Assembly: GCF_000004075.3 (NCBI RefSeq)
Contig: NC_026657.2
Coordinates: 31,962,408 to 32,026,407 of the forward strand
From: Cucumis sativus
Taxonomy: Eukaryota; Streptophyta; Magnoliopsida; Cucurbitales; Cucurbitaceae
Reading direction: 5' to 3'
Length of the DNA stretch: 64,000 nt
Shown: positions 26,501 through 38,049 of the stretch, one piece after another
Position numbering within the stretch: position 1 is the first letter of the stretch
Layout of the letters: every line of letters starts with the position of its first letter
The notes under the pieces: model-generated
Database searches by the model: none
What the model saw: the letters and a program-made list of their open reading frames with translations, nothing else
What the model was told of the DNA's origin: nothing
Made by a program: the position numbers and the translations under genes

Positions 26501-29500
26501 TATATATCACCAACACTCCCCCTCACTTGTGAGCTTGAAATATTTGGAAGGCCCAACAAGTGAAAATCAATCAATTTTACCTCCCTTGTGGACTTGAAAT
26601 ATTTGAAAAACCCAACAAGTGGAAATCAATTTTAATTGGGGAGGAAACGACAATGTAGGGGCTTGAACACGGGACTTCCCTAGACCACTGCTCTAATACC
26701 ATATTGAAAGCAATAAACACGAAGCCAAGGCTTGCGTGGAAACCCGAGAACCGGGAGAAAAACCACGATGTTTTTAGTTTTATTATTTTTCTGATGAAAT
26801 CAATCCAATAGGTACAAAGAAAGAGAATAAATAGAATACAATGAGGAGTTAAAAAAGGAAAAGATTAGGAAATAAAGAAAATCTTCCAAAATACTTTTCA
26901 AAAATACTCCAGGGGCCAAGCCCACTAATTCTAACAAGATTAATTATATTAAAAAAGAGCCCTCATTGAACCAGACCAAAACATGCTACAATTGAAGCCT
27001 GGAATTTGCACATATGGCCTACAATACAATAGCTGCACGCTGAAGTTTTGCAAGCTCCATACTTACAGCAACCATATCTTAACAATAACATGAGCATCAA
27101 CCTTCTTATTCTTTTAGAAGAGAGATTTCAAAGAGAACATAAAAGAACCAAATGAGCCAAAACAATCAACTAACAAAAAAAGAAGATAGAACTCAGACTG
27201 AACCCATCATTTAAATAACAGATGCAGCATATGCATAACAAGAAAGAATCTACTTTTATTTTCTAAAAAAGAAAAGAAAAAGTAAGAAAAACAATAGTCT
27301 TACACGTTCTTCAGTAAAATCATAAAATACATCGTCCTTGGGAAAAGCCACGGGTAGCGTGGACAAATTTTTTGTTTCACGAGTCTCTCTCTTTGTATGG
27401 TTTTCTATATTTGACGATTCCCCATTGCTTTCGTTCTGAAATGATGGAATACATATTAGCATGAATGATTTAAATTATCCTGAGTTTGAACACAAATCAG
27501 ATACACATACAACTTACACAACGACGACCAGTGAAAGTAAGTGAGCCAATTTCATGAACCTTACGTGATGTAGAACACTCATTCCATTTTCCTGGAGCAT
27601 ATATCTCAACAACTCAGTTTAACATATTCCACAAATTAACATGAATGACATTAGTGGTATCTTGTCCTTACCATGATCTTCTACTTCTGTCTCTTCCGCT
27701 CCTCCAGTACTTGTTTCAGGGCTAACTTCTAAATCATCTGCATCATAGACATTTTTTTAGCTGATAATTTCCACAAACCAGACTATTTAAGTTGGCCAGT
27801 TTTACAATGTCTACCACTCACTAACTTACATATAAGGAGGGTAAATTAATAACAACGGTGAATTAAGAAATGACAGCATACACTCATAGATAAAGAATCC
27901 TAAAGAAACAATCAGCCAAGGATATCAATTTATAAAGCCCTTGTGACCTTGATTACTAAAAAGGTAAGAAGGCACAGGAGTGTATGAGACTTCGTATAGA
28001 CCCATAATTCGTTCTTGATGAAAGAAACAGTGGCGTTAAATATGCAAGGGGTCTAAGAAGAAATGGGAACCAGAGGAACCTCCGAAACTGTTTTCTTTTG
28101 TTTTTATCTTTTTCACTCCTTTGTTATTATTCTTGCATTCTTATCTTTTTCACTCCTCTGTATCCCTGGAACATTTGCTCTTTTACATTATAATTATATT
28201 AATGAGAGTTTTTTTTCCTTTTTGTTATAAATAATAATAATACAAATTACCTGCCCAGGAATCTGCAAAAACAAATCAGCCCCAAACTTATTTACCCACT
28301 AATCAGAAACCAACCTGGCCTGTCAAATGCATGATTAAAAGTAAGAAAATGATAATGGTTGACCATGCACCTTTCTCTCCACTATATCTTTTAAGAAGCT
28401 CTTCAAGAGGAAGATCCACTTCATTTTGCAAAGCTTCCAATTCTTCTTGCCTTTCTTCTTTAGTTATTAAAGCTTCATCTTCATCTATGGTCTGCTCATT
28501 ATCTTCCTAAAACATTTGTGACAAACCATATTACTTGTAAGGAAATTGAGATTGAAATTACCAAAAAACACAAGAGTCCACAGTATGTAAAGCAATAAGA
28601 AAAAAGCAAGAGGTGCCAAAAACTATATGACATCAAAGATTACTATTGAGACCTCCAACAGATCTCCAAGCAAGAATACTACAACGTAGAATGAAGTATC
28701 AAGAAATATGATCTGAACAAATTGAAATTTAGCATCTAAAACACTGAAAGGCAGGAGCTAAATATAAAATTTATGGTGGAGCTAGGAATGAATTTAGTAG
28801 TGTTAGGTCAAAAATTTTAAGAACTGAGGGGCAAAATTATGCCCCACCCAATTGGTGGTCAAGAAATCTCATATGGATTTTGAACCAAAGTAAGACAACC
28901 ATTGGTGAAAGTTGAAGACATTTATATTGATGAAACACATTGGCCCTGGATCCAAATCCAACTGCCATCACAAGGTTTAGGTTACAACAACCATATCTTT
29001 CTTCTTTGTTTTTTACTGAGAGTAACCAAATCAACTACACCTCAATTAATCCCATACAATAACTGTTCGGCCCTTTAACATCTGTCTTATAAGAATCTTA
29101 TCCCTAACAGATGATCACTACAAAGTTTGAACATACATCTCAAAAGTTTTTTACTTTTTTATCCTAATGCCTACCCCATAACAATTGGGCCAAGTGATTC
29201 AAGATCCACATTTTATAATTGTTCAGTCGAATCATTGGATGTCCCCCCCCCCAAAAAAAAAGAAGAAAAAACTAGGAAAAGAAGGAAAGTGGGAAGAAGC
29301 AAACCGCCAAAGTTTATGTGTCAATTAAAAATAGTTGCATCTGACAACAAATTTACTATTAAATATTTATAAAGTAGAGAAAGGAACAATGGACATACAG
29401 ATTCATCTTCAGAGTGTACATCGAATTCTTCATCAAAGTCCACAGAATCTGACTCGTGTTCTGTGAAATATATTCTCAATTGTTTCAACTTAAAAACTAT

Positions 29501-31127
29501 AACATTTTCAAAGTAATCACATAGAATATCACAATATTCAGCATACCAACATTTAACTCTGTAGGTTCAACAGCCTTGCTTTCATCAATCTCTTGGACGT
29601 GAGCATTGTGTGGCTCATTTGTAGAATTCACCTGCGATGGTTTATAAGTTTCCACAAGATTTTCTGCCAGCATTGTCGAGTACCTAAAGTGGCAACATGA
29701 TATTTCACCGCATTAGGTTGTAATGTACAGGGTTAAGGATTAAAAAGATATTGTACATAATGCATTCAAAATCATCTCCTCCCCCCAACATCAAGAGCCA
29801 AGCCTATCAGTCAAATCAAATCAGGCACCTTTCTGTTTGCCCTAGAAGAAACTCGAGATGTTTGTCAAGAGCCTTTTTCTTTTTCTCGTCAAGCTCAGTT
29901 CGATGTTTGTAAAGCACCTGAAATTAGAACTTCATCATTTCCAGTTTTGAAGAAAATCAAAAACTTATCATCTCATCCAAAGGAAACCATGGGCTTTGAG
30001 AAAATAGTATTTAATCAATGAACTTGCCAGCTTTTCTATTTTCATCCAAAACTTCTTTACATCCTTTGAGATATTGAGAGCAAGTTTTCTCAATCGTTGC
30101 TCCTCCTCCTGTTCAAAATGGACAATAGTACATTCAGAATTATGATCCTATGAATAACATTAACACCAGGGACTCTTTAAAAGTAGTGTTCAAACATAAT
30201 TTTCTGTTTTTAGAAATAAAAAGCAAATAATTCCTAGTAAAGAAATCTTGTCTGGATATTGATCGCAATGGACAAAAATAACAAATAATTTTAAACAATT
30301 ATTTAATTTCAAAAGTAATACAAAACGGTTTCAAAATATTAGAAAACGGCTTTTTAAAAATAAAATTAAGAGATACATCCAAGCAACTTCTAGATTTTTT
30401 GGTTCGTTCCCAGGTCACTGTTGTTTTGTTTGAAAACCAACAAGAATATTTCTAATTAGAGAGTATTTGGAACCTTCAACTTCCTTTCTTCCCTTGTAGC
30501 TTGATCTACCATGCCTTTGCTAGCTCTTAGAGCAACCCTTTTTGCCTGAGCTAATTTCCATTTCCGCTCAGACTCAAAGTCCTGCAAATAATCAATTTAC
30601 TTGTATGAATGAAATAATAGAAAATTTATCCAAAAAATTCAACTTTGAATCACCAGACATCCTTATATAGAAAATTCGAAAGTGATGGAGTGAAATGCAT
30701 GTAGTTTAAATCATTCAAACCAAAGAGGAACTCAATTTTAAATTGACGGCTTGGTCATTCACCTTTGATAGCCAGACCATCTCTTCTAAAACATGATCCC
30801 AATGTGTTTTAGGTCGATTGGGTTCTTTTGAAGCTTCAAGTGCCTGAAATACCAAATAACCATCATAATATCAGGAGTAGACAAAAAAATCACAAGAATT
30901 GATTGAGATCCTTGGAGAAATCCCAATGTGTGTAAGCGTGAATATCCATGTTAGCATGTGAAAAGAGTAGTTAGATAGATTGATGGATGGATTGAGGGAA
31001 AAAGATGCAACCCAAGCAGCTTCCATAAGTAATCTAAAATTCTCTGTTCCCCAGAGAGGTATAATACCTTTTGGCGCTTAGCTCTTGACTCATGATCAAG
31101 TTTAGACCTGGGGCCTTTAGATGTCAT
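17532..31127 (-). CDS. PIE1: SWR1-complex SNF2-family ATPase PIE1 (H2A.Z deposition)
   Basis: Catalytic subunit of the SWR1 remodeller, which exchanges H2A for H2A.Z in nucleosomes; Arabidopsis pie1 mutants flower early. The model has 21 coding exons: 31127-31068, 30843-30763, 30581-30474, 30108-30028, 29917-29829, 29683-29547, 29460-29399, 28506-28371, 28262-28251, 27737-27672, 27591-27518, 27435-27304, 25861-25823, 24624-24556, 24405-24343, 24244-20920, 20562-20498, 20327-20257, 19939-19162, 18952-18432, 17937-17532. They total 2124 aa (Arabidopsis about 2055). Domains: HSA about 25-100; acidic region about 150-430; SNF2 ATPase with DEMGLGKT at 617-624 and DEAH at 720-723; a long insert; second RecA lobe ending in HRIGQ at 1243-1247; SANT/Myb-like domain about 1731-1788; basic LGKHKL and KSKHRK motifs near the end. 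The start MTSKGPRSK matches the family. The exon 20 acceptor and leader introns are the least certain parts. Confidence 0.93.
23700..24179 (-). repeat. In-frame direct duplication (about 240 bp x 2) in the large PIE1 exon
   Basis: Two adjacent copies with an offset of 240 bp (about 23700-23939 and 23940-24179). In protein they are residues 427-507 and 508-587, each running from a PSHE(E/G)IEP motif through SASSPPE and ESED-IFDAAAA to GNTF. They differ by one codon and many substitutions. The duplication sits in the acidic/serine-rich linker just before the ATPase domain. Confidence 0.9.
25071..26300 (-). mobile_element. LINE-tail-like repeat segments in PIE1 introns
   Basis: Three related stretches carry the pattern ATTGAG(A/T)AAxAATGAAA...TAC(A/G)AGGG: 25071-25096, 26041-26070 and 26143-26185 (the last more diverged). 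I associate this pattern with 3' ends of plant non-LTR retroelements by memory only. No reverse transcriptase is seen, so at most these are dead tails. Confidence 0.3.
26516..26936 (-). mobile_element. LTR-retrotransposon remnant (TRIM-like) in PIE1 intron 12
   Basis: Read on the minus strand: a 232-bp LTR-like segment (26936-26705) begins TGTTAG and ends TTTCA. After three bases comes TGGTATTAGAGCAG (26701-26688), one mismatch from the initiator-Met tRNA primer-binding site TGGTATCAGAGC of Ty1/copia elements. About 170 bp later is a purine tract AAGTGAGGGGGAG (26528-26516), followed directly by TGTTGG, as at the start of a 3' LTR. No gag or pol fits in the 189-bp interior. That is the layout of a terminal-repeat retrotransposon in miniature or an internally deleted copia element. 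The sequence after the purine tract is not clearly the same LTR, so the 3' side is decayed or different. The interior holds an imperfect 55-60 bp tandem repeat. Confidence 0.55.
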
Positions 31128-31173
31128 GGCTTTTTCTGTATTTATAATATGCTGGCTACACAATTGAAGAACC

Positions 31174-32270
31174 CTGCAATTTACATGACAATCATGTGAA
31201 TATCAATTCAAAACTGGCTGAAATTATTTATTTTAGCTAAACAGATGAAAATATTTAGTTTCGATTGCTTAGCAAAACAATCCATCCAATAAAAAAAAAC
31301 CTCAGAACATTAAACAGATATATACACATTTCAATAATTTTTTTCTTGAAGAAAAGAAAACCCTAATGCTGAACAATGCATTGGTTATAATTCGACCCAT
31401 TAAGGCAGTTTCCAAAATCACATGGTAGGAATCTTAAATATTGCTTGAACCTCGGCCTCAATATTGTTGACTCATCAATTCTTCTCGTGCATTTTAATGA
31501 GAAGTTGCGACATGCTCTGATATCACTCCATGTATAGATGACTACAAAACTTAGCATGCTTCATATAGGGAATCAACCAAAACAGTTCCAAACCTAACGA
31601 TTTTCTCTGCACCTATCTATCCGCCATAGTGGATAACTATAAAACTATAAGTACGTTTCTTTTTTAAAACCCACTTCATATTATCCCAAGAGATCAGAAA
31701 ATAAAAATAAAAAAAACAGCCAAACTAAGTTTTTCAGCTCATGTTAAAGAATCTTTTTTTTTTTTCTCCACGTTCAAACCAAAAAGAAAAAGTACCAGAA
31801 TCGCTTACGTTCATTTCTTTGCTCGACTCCGACTATTTCTTCGCAACCAAACAACGCCTCGACCATGTCGGTACAACCTGCTTCTTCACAAAGGAAGTCC
31901 TAAATGTCTGAAATTAGAAACGAAAATGAGACACAAAGAACAAGAAAATGCAAGCTCATGTCGAAGTAGGACCTAGAAGCGGTCGTTTTCGAGGGGAGGT
32001 GTAGGGTTGTAGAAGAAGGGAATCAGCGTAACGAAGATCCGAGGAACGTGACTTCGAGATCCAAGTGAGTGAGCTGTCTGTCTCCGAAGTCCAGGGGTTC
32101 TTCCTCGTTCGGCGACTCCAGTTAAATCGCCTCCGCCGGCGGCGACGGTGGTAGTTATGGATAAAACCCTCGATCTACGGTCAGTGATCTAACGAAATAT
32201 AATCCGACGGCAGGAAAGTGAGAGGAAGAGGCGATGAGAGATTGAATTCGGAATTCTGAATTTTTTTTTG
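31174..32270 (-). promoter_or_regulatory. PIE1 5' leader region with probable intron(s)
   Basis: An acceptor AATTGCAG ends at 31174, 47 nt before the PIE1 ATG, and a donor AAGCAG|GTTGTA lies at 31878/31877, giving a likely 704-bp leader intron. A second donor/acceptor pair (TTCTAG|GTCC and TTTCAG|ACATT, about 31970 and 31910) may bound a small further intron. The GC-richer block 31980-32240 looks like the transcribed first leader exon; the promoter is upstream of about 32270. All boundaries are by consensus only. Confidence 0.45.
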
Positions 32271-33299
32271 TTTTCTTCTCTACATAAACCATTAATTTTT
32301 AACCCCAAACAAAAATTAATAATAATAAATACCGACCTACGCTTTTACGCATACGATTTTCTCTCTTTCAAATACATCTGTCTATAAAATTATCTCAAGA
32401 GGGAAAAATACATGTAGAAGCTTATAATTTCAAAATTAATTATATATAGAAATAGGATTTTTTTTATCACTTGTTACAAAAAAGTAATAATGATAACTTT
32501 ATTAATGTTGGAGTTTTGTGAATATTGAAGGGACGTCTTTGTAATATTGAAGAGTATAAATACAGTATTTACGATATTATTATGAGAACTATTAGTTTTA
32601 ACTTTGTTTGATGTATAACAAAGTCTACGTGTCCATGAATAATATGAGTCAAGAGAGTATATGCTAATATGACATGTGTTTATCTATGAGATAGTCTTTG
32701 CTCTTATAAGGACTTAAGATTTATGAATTAGAGACTTGAAAAAACACATTGTCAACCTCTTTGTTTTTCGTTACTTAAGTGCATTGGGTTTTCACATATT
32801 TGATCGAACATCTTGTTGTATTCCATCAAATAGAAGATTCTAAATAAAGTCTCAATGCAACAAGAAAACTATGTCAAATTGTGAGAAATAATTATCATTT
32901 AACTTTATTTTGTCGTTTCTCGTACATGTAGGACATCAAATAAACGTTGGCATAATTAAAGACTAAACACTATGAAACTCAAAATAATATAGACTATCAT
33001 CCAAGAAAAGTTTGAGAATTTTTTGATCGAATTAATATATTTTTTTATAAATATGAAAATTGATATAATTCTTAGGGTGTGTTTTGGAGGAAAAGTTGGG
33101 TTATGGAAAGTTGGTGTTATGATAATATGTGTTTGAGAAATAAGTCACGAGGTGATTATAATAAAATGTGTTTGGGAGAGGGTTATCTATGAAGAGTTAT
33201 GGGATGGTTATAATAAAATGTGTTTCGGAAAAAGTTGTGTAGTTAGTGTTATGAAATTTATTTTTCTATACATTTTTTAAAAATCCTATTATAAATCCA

Positions 33300-33720
33300 A
33301 CACAAATTTCGTATATTTAACTTACTAAATTATATATTTTCGTAAAATAATTTTAAGTAATTTATTTAAATCCAATGTCTATTTCCAACTTTTTTTTTTA
33401 AGTAATTGATGTGTGCAAAGAATTTTGTATTCTATATCAAATACACAAATTTCGTATAATTATTTTTTTGAAATATCATATTTTCGTAGAACATTTTTCA
33501 ACCATTTTTTAAATATGATGTCAATTTTTAACTTTTTGATGTAATTGTTACGTGCAAATAAATTATTATATTTTAAAAAAATCATATTCTAACTCAAGTA
33601 TACAGATTTTGTATATTTATTTTACTAAATCGTTATAGTTTTCGCAAAACAATTTGCGTTTGATTTCTTTAAATACTATATGAAATTTTTTAACATTTTT
33701 TAAGTAATCATTACTATTGA
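33300..33720. repeat. Three degenerate tandem copies of a ~150-bp unit
   Basis: Units begin near 33302, 33449 and 33602 with (A/C)ACA(A/G)ATTT(C/T)GTATA and continue through TATA(G)TTTTCG(T/C)A(A/G)AA(C/T)A and a TTTTTAACTTTTT-like end. The spacing is about 147 and 153 bp. Identity is low. Confidence 0.5.
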
Positions 33721-33973
33721 ATAATATATTGTTTTTCATTTTAAAGATAAAACAATCTCACTTTTATCTAAACATTTTTTTCTCTTTTTAAATAACTAAA
33801 AAATTATTAAAAAATTACAATGAATCAATAAAAGATATAAAAATAAGGAAGAAGAAGAGAAAATTTGGTAATGGTTTGGTAAAAAATTTAGATTTAAAAT
33901 TTTAAATAAATCTTAAATAAAATTCCACCATTAAATTGATTTTTTAAAAGAAGAGTCTTATAATTTAAATACT

Positions 33974-33974
<1 letters not shown>

Positions 33975-34044
<70 letters not shown>
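33975..34044. repeat. (AT)n microsatellite, about 34 units
   Basis: An almost uninterrupted AT dinucleotide run that can form cruciforms and is likely to be length-variable. Confidence 0.95.
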
Positions 34045-34054
<10 letters not shown>

Positions 34055-34851
34055 TTGTTATATATGTTTTAGGTTATTCAACGATTCAAAAGTTATTAAA
34101 TTTTCTGATTTGATTTTGTTTTGATTTTTTTGTTTTTCATAAATTTAATAAAAATTAAATTATTTAATTTAAATTTATCAAAAATATTTTAAATAAAATA
34201 CTTAAAAGGTGAAAACCAATCAAAGAAGAAAGATAAATAAAAGACACGAAATAATAAAATTAAAAAAGTAAATGTGAGACTAAATGTGTAAACTAATCAT
34301 AATCAGTATTTAATTTAAATTAATTTCATAAATAAAATAAATTAAAATTAATATTCTTTTAAGATTATTAATTAATTTTTAAAAAAGACCTTCCATAGAT
34401 AAAAGAGTAAATTATTTTATAAAAATGAAATTATAAAATTATGAGAATTGAAAATGTATGATTAGAGAGAATTAAAAAGTTAGGTTTAGAGGGAAATGAG
34501 AAAGAAGAGGGTTATGTAGTCCTTCTCGAAACAAGGGTTTGATTACCATAATCCTAACCTAATAATGATAGCACTAAGAGATCGGGTTTAAATTAATACA
34601 GCTGAGGTACGTTGGTATTTATGGAAAGTATTTTTAAAAATCGGAACGAATTAACTTTACCTTGGTAAATCATAAATTTAAAAAAATCAAAACGACATGT
34701 CGACCAACCCTCAAGGATCGGTTCCAAATAAAAACATCGGCATTTTCTTCCCCAATCTTAGCGTCAGCTGGACTTCAATGTCCATCTCCTCTCTCTCTCT
34801 CCTCTTTCTGACATCGATTAACCTTTCATCCTGATTTTCTGTTTAATTAGG

Positions 34852-35031
34852 ATGATGGGAATTGAATCAAGTAACGCACAATTTCAGTTTCCAACCATGT
34901 TTTTTCGCCTTCGGTCTTCAAGCGTTTTCATGCCGTCGCTCCATCGGTTATTATCAATCGCTTCGCTACCGACCCATTTTCCAGCTGCCGCGATCCACAC
35001 CAGAGGCGTGGCGGCAAGATCATCCGGCTAG
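34852..35031 (+). CDS. Candidate small protein with a mitochondrial-presequence-like sequence
   Basis: Open frame of 59 codons beginning MMGIESSNAQF, containing MFFRLRSSSVFMPSLHRLL and ending AIHTRGVAARSSG before TAG. From residue 16 on it is rich in R and S with no acidic residues and can form an amphipathic helix, as in mitochondrial targeting peptides. The block 34780-35150 has clearly higher GC than its flanks. A pyrimidine-rich leader and an AG (TTTAATTAG) just before the ATG suggest an upstream intron. A donor-like CAG|GTTTGT is at 35144. A later acceptor TTCGGCTTGCAG ends at about 37186. I cannot identify the family. It may be a small-protein gene, a gene whose other exons I have missed, or a non-coding transcript. 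Confidence 0.3.
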   Translation: MMGIESSNAQFQFPTMFFRLRSSSVFMPSLHRLLSIASLPTHFPAAAIHTRGVAARSSG

Positions 35032-35456
35032 CTTCTCATTGGTCGCTCTGGTTTTTAACCAAGATTAGACGATGACTCTTCACAGAAGTTTCTCCTGGAA
35101 CAATTTTGCGCCACTAGCATTTTTGTTTGGTAGATTCGTTTGCAGGTTTGTTTCACCTTTTCCGCATCTGTTATTATGTGGGTATTTGTTTGTTTAGCAA
35201 TTTCGATTTTCCCCTTTCAACTTGACTTTAGTGGCGTTTGACTTGATGGGTTAGCTCGAAGTGGTATCTCCTGTGTTTTCTATGCATTTTTGTTGCGTTT
35301 TCTAGTGACAGCTCCGATCGGCGGTAATCGTTTTCTTTTGGTACTCTAGCTTTTGGATTTTTATGGTTTCTGTTTTGACATGAACTTGATTTCCTTGAGT
35401 TTATTTGAATTGACTGAGATCATCTTCAATCTGTCAAAACTTTATAATACATGCAT

Positions 35457-35458
<2 letters not shown>

Positions 35459-35487
<29 letters not shown>
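35459..35487 (+). repeat. G29 homopolymer
   Basis: Twenty-nine consecutive G in an otherwise AT-rich context, downstream of the candidate exon at 34852-35031. It can form G-quadruplexes and is very error-prone in sequencing and assembly, so its true length is uncertain. Confidence 0.9.
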
Positions 35488-36623
35488 AAGATGGAGGTGC
35501 TTGACAATCGATTATTGGCTGTAGACCATGTGTTTTTTTTTCTGGTCGAAGTTGACCATCCACCACTTTTTTTTTAGATTGGTTGAAAGACAACGAAATA
35601 GAATAATTTATGCAGCTCTTTTGTTGTAATGGCAATTCTCTAAGTATTGCTGTCTATTGACTCGTAGTTGATGACTGCAAGATTATCCACATCTACCGGA
35701 TTTTCCTTAGATAATAGTGATTCTTTTGGGAAAATTTCCAGATTGGAGTGTGATACTTGCTCATCGCATTAATGGAAAACTAAACGACCGAAATGATAAT
35801 GGAGGGGTCCTTAAGTGAAGGTGGAGGAGGGTTTCTTTCTATTGGTATATTAATACACAATGTTTCTTATCTTTGTTTTATGAAACACTTCGAGGCTTAG
35901 TTGATTAGAGTTGGGAATCTCACCCCGTATCTGATAACAATAGAGGTATAGTTTTCTAAGAATCTGAATTCCTTTATAGTTTTATCTGTTGGTTTCAACC
36001 CTATGGGTTGCAGTTGAGTTCTTCGTGTAGGCCTAGTCATACTGAGATTTTTTATCCATCAAAGGAATCCACTGAAGTGTTGTTCAGAAGATGATCTCCT
36101 CGATGGTAGGGACAACCTTTCTTGGTATCTATATTTACATTTCAACTGGAAACTAGGTCTTTGTTGTGTTTGGATTATTGGAGTAAAGATCTGATAGCTT
36201 GTGTTTTTCATGTTCTCCAGCCAAAGTCTAAGTTAGAAGACTGCTAAAGACAACTACATGATGCTTAAAATTTTGAGCTTTAACAGGCAGCTGGTTAGGA
36301 GCTGTTTTCCTTGCCAGTTTTCTATTTCTAAGGACAAAAACTAATGAACGCATATTTGGTCCACTAGTTTCTAAAGCTGTATTCTCTTCTCCTGTTCCTT
36401 TAGTCTGTGAACCTCTCACAGATGGCTTCGTTTTCTACAAGAATTGAAGCTCTTCTTCCCACATGAAGCATGAGCATGTGCAAGTAGTTGCAAACAGGCA
36501 AATCGTCTCCATAATAGTTCATAGTAGTTTCGAAAGCAATGACATAAATTGTTCTGAAAATGATCTCTTCAATATGTTCAAAATTCTGTCCGCCAAAACC
36601 TGATCCTGATATAGTTGTTACTC

Positions 36624-36760
36624 ACTTGAATTTCCATTTTAGCTGCATTTAACAGTAACAAGCACAACACTTGAATTTCCATTTTAGCTGCATTTAACAG
36701 TAACAAGCACAACACTTGAATTTCCATTTTAGCTGCATTTAACAGTAACAAGCACAACAA
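36624..36760. repeat. Three perfect tandem copies of a 45-bp unit
   Basis: The unit starts ACTTGAATTTCCATTTTAGC and ends AGTAACAAGCACAAC; copies start at 36624, 36669 and 36714. The period is a multiple of three, but no plausible coding frame is involved. It lies between the candidate small gene and the EML gene. Confidence 0.9.
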
Positions 36761-38049
36761 TTCCAGTTTATTGATATTGCGTGAATATGTATTTATGTCA
36801 AAGGGATAAGTTGCTATTCTCCCATTCAGATTCGATTTAGGGGAGGGAGGATGCCGTTGATCAATTAGCAGCTGATTGACATAAGATAAGAGATGGCATG
36901 ATCTGAATCCTCAATATGCTGGCAGGTTATTTCTTAACTTGCATGCAATTCTAAATCATCAGAAGTGTTTCCTGAGTTGGAAGATACAATATTCTTGTTT
37001 GATTTGCTTTACATAACATATATCAATCAAAGCTCTTGGAAATAAGACGTTCCCAATTTGAATTTGATCTAGAAAACATGCCATCGCTTTGCTTGTATAT
37101 AAAGACAACTCAAATTATTTCCCTTACCCCCATTCCTTTACCAATGTCAAATTATTTTATTGATTTATTTTTACTTCGGCTTGCAGTTTATACGTGCAAC
37201 TTGATGGTGAAAGAGGACTGGGAAGAATTCAGAGCAATGTAGCTGGGAGATGAAGTTAAGCCATGATGCAATTATAAGCTACAGAATGCTAAATTTTCAC
37301 AACGTTGTTTACTATCCCTTCTAGAGCCACAGATATTTATAAGAAAAGGCAATCCCTCCCCCTCCCCCTCCCTGGCAGAGAACCATAAAAGAAGCAGAAA
37401 AAACAAAAGAATTTGATCCACTACCATAGAATAATTTTGGATACAACTCAATAATTGTAGACATTTCCATTTTCAGACTTGGCACTGGCACTTGCACTTG
37501 CACTGGCACTTGGTAGCTCAAGTATTGTTGTTTTTGTCAACTAATTGGTCATTCACATTCGGCTGCGCCCCTTCTGTTATGCATTAAAAGAAGATAGTTA
37601 GATACAAATATCCACTTCGCTAGTTCAACAATTGATAAACGAATCCCAACACAGTATCGTCAAATTTAGTGAAATCACCCCTTTTACAGATTCGATACAA
37701 TAATGCACATGAAAGAACAGATAAAAATGTGAAATGAATTAAAAGAAGATAGCTTCAGTTCCTGCCGTGCTTTCTCTGGAAGCTAATTTCGTGAAAGCAA
37801 CTGCCGTGTTTAAAATCAGGAGTTTCGTTTATCTCTATTCATTGTCGACATAACATGTAGAATTTGAAATCAATACATGATGAAAGAGAAATTCCAGCTT
37901 TAATTCTGTGAAATGTACACGGGCATTAACAAATTTTTAACATGCTAACCAAAACCCATTCCAGGTTTTTCATACAAACACTTTTAAGTGATTATTTCTA
38001 ACAAAAGTGGAAGATATGAGATGTACAACAGAATGAAGAGATGCTACTA

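Larger units (their letters stand above)
32280..34740. other. AT-rich intergenic region with repeats
   Basis: No gene supported. The segment 33076-33260 is a candidate non-autonomous DNA transposon fragment: it starts AGGGTGTGTTTTGGAGGAAAAGTT and repeats ATAATAAAATGTGTTTGGG-like units. The segment 33300-33720 holds three degenerate copies of a unit of about 150 bp, and 33975-34044 is a long (AT)n tract. The remainder is A/T-rich. Confidence 0.5.
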
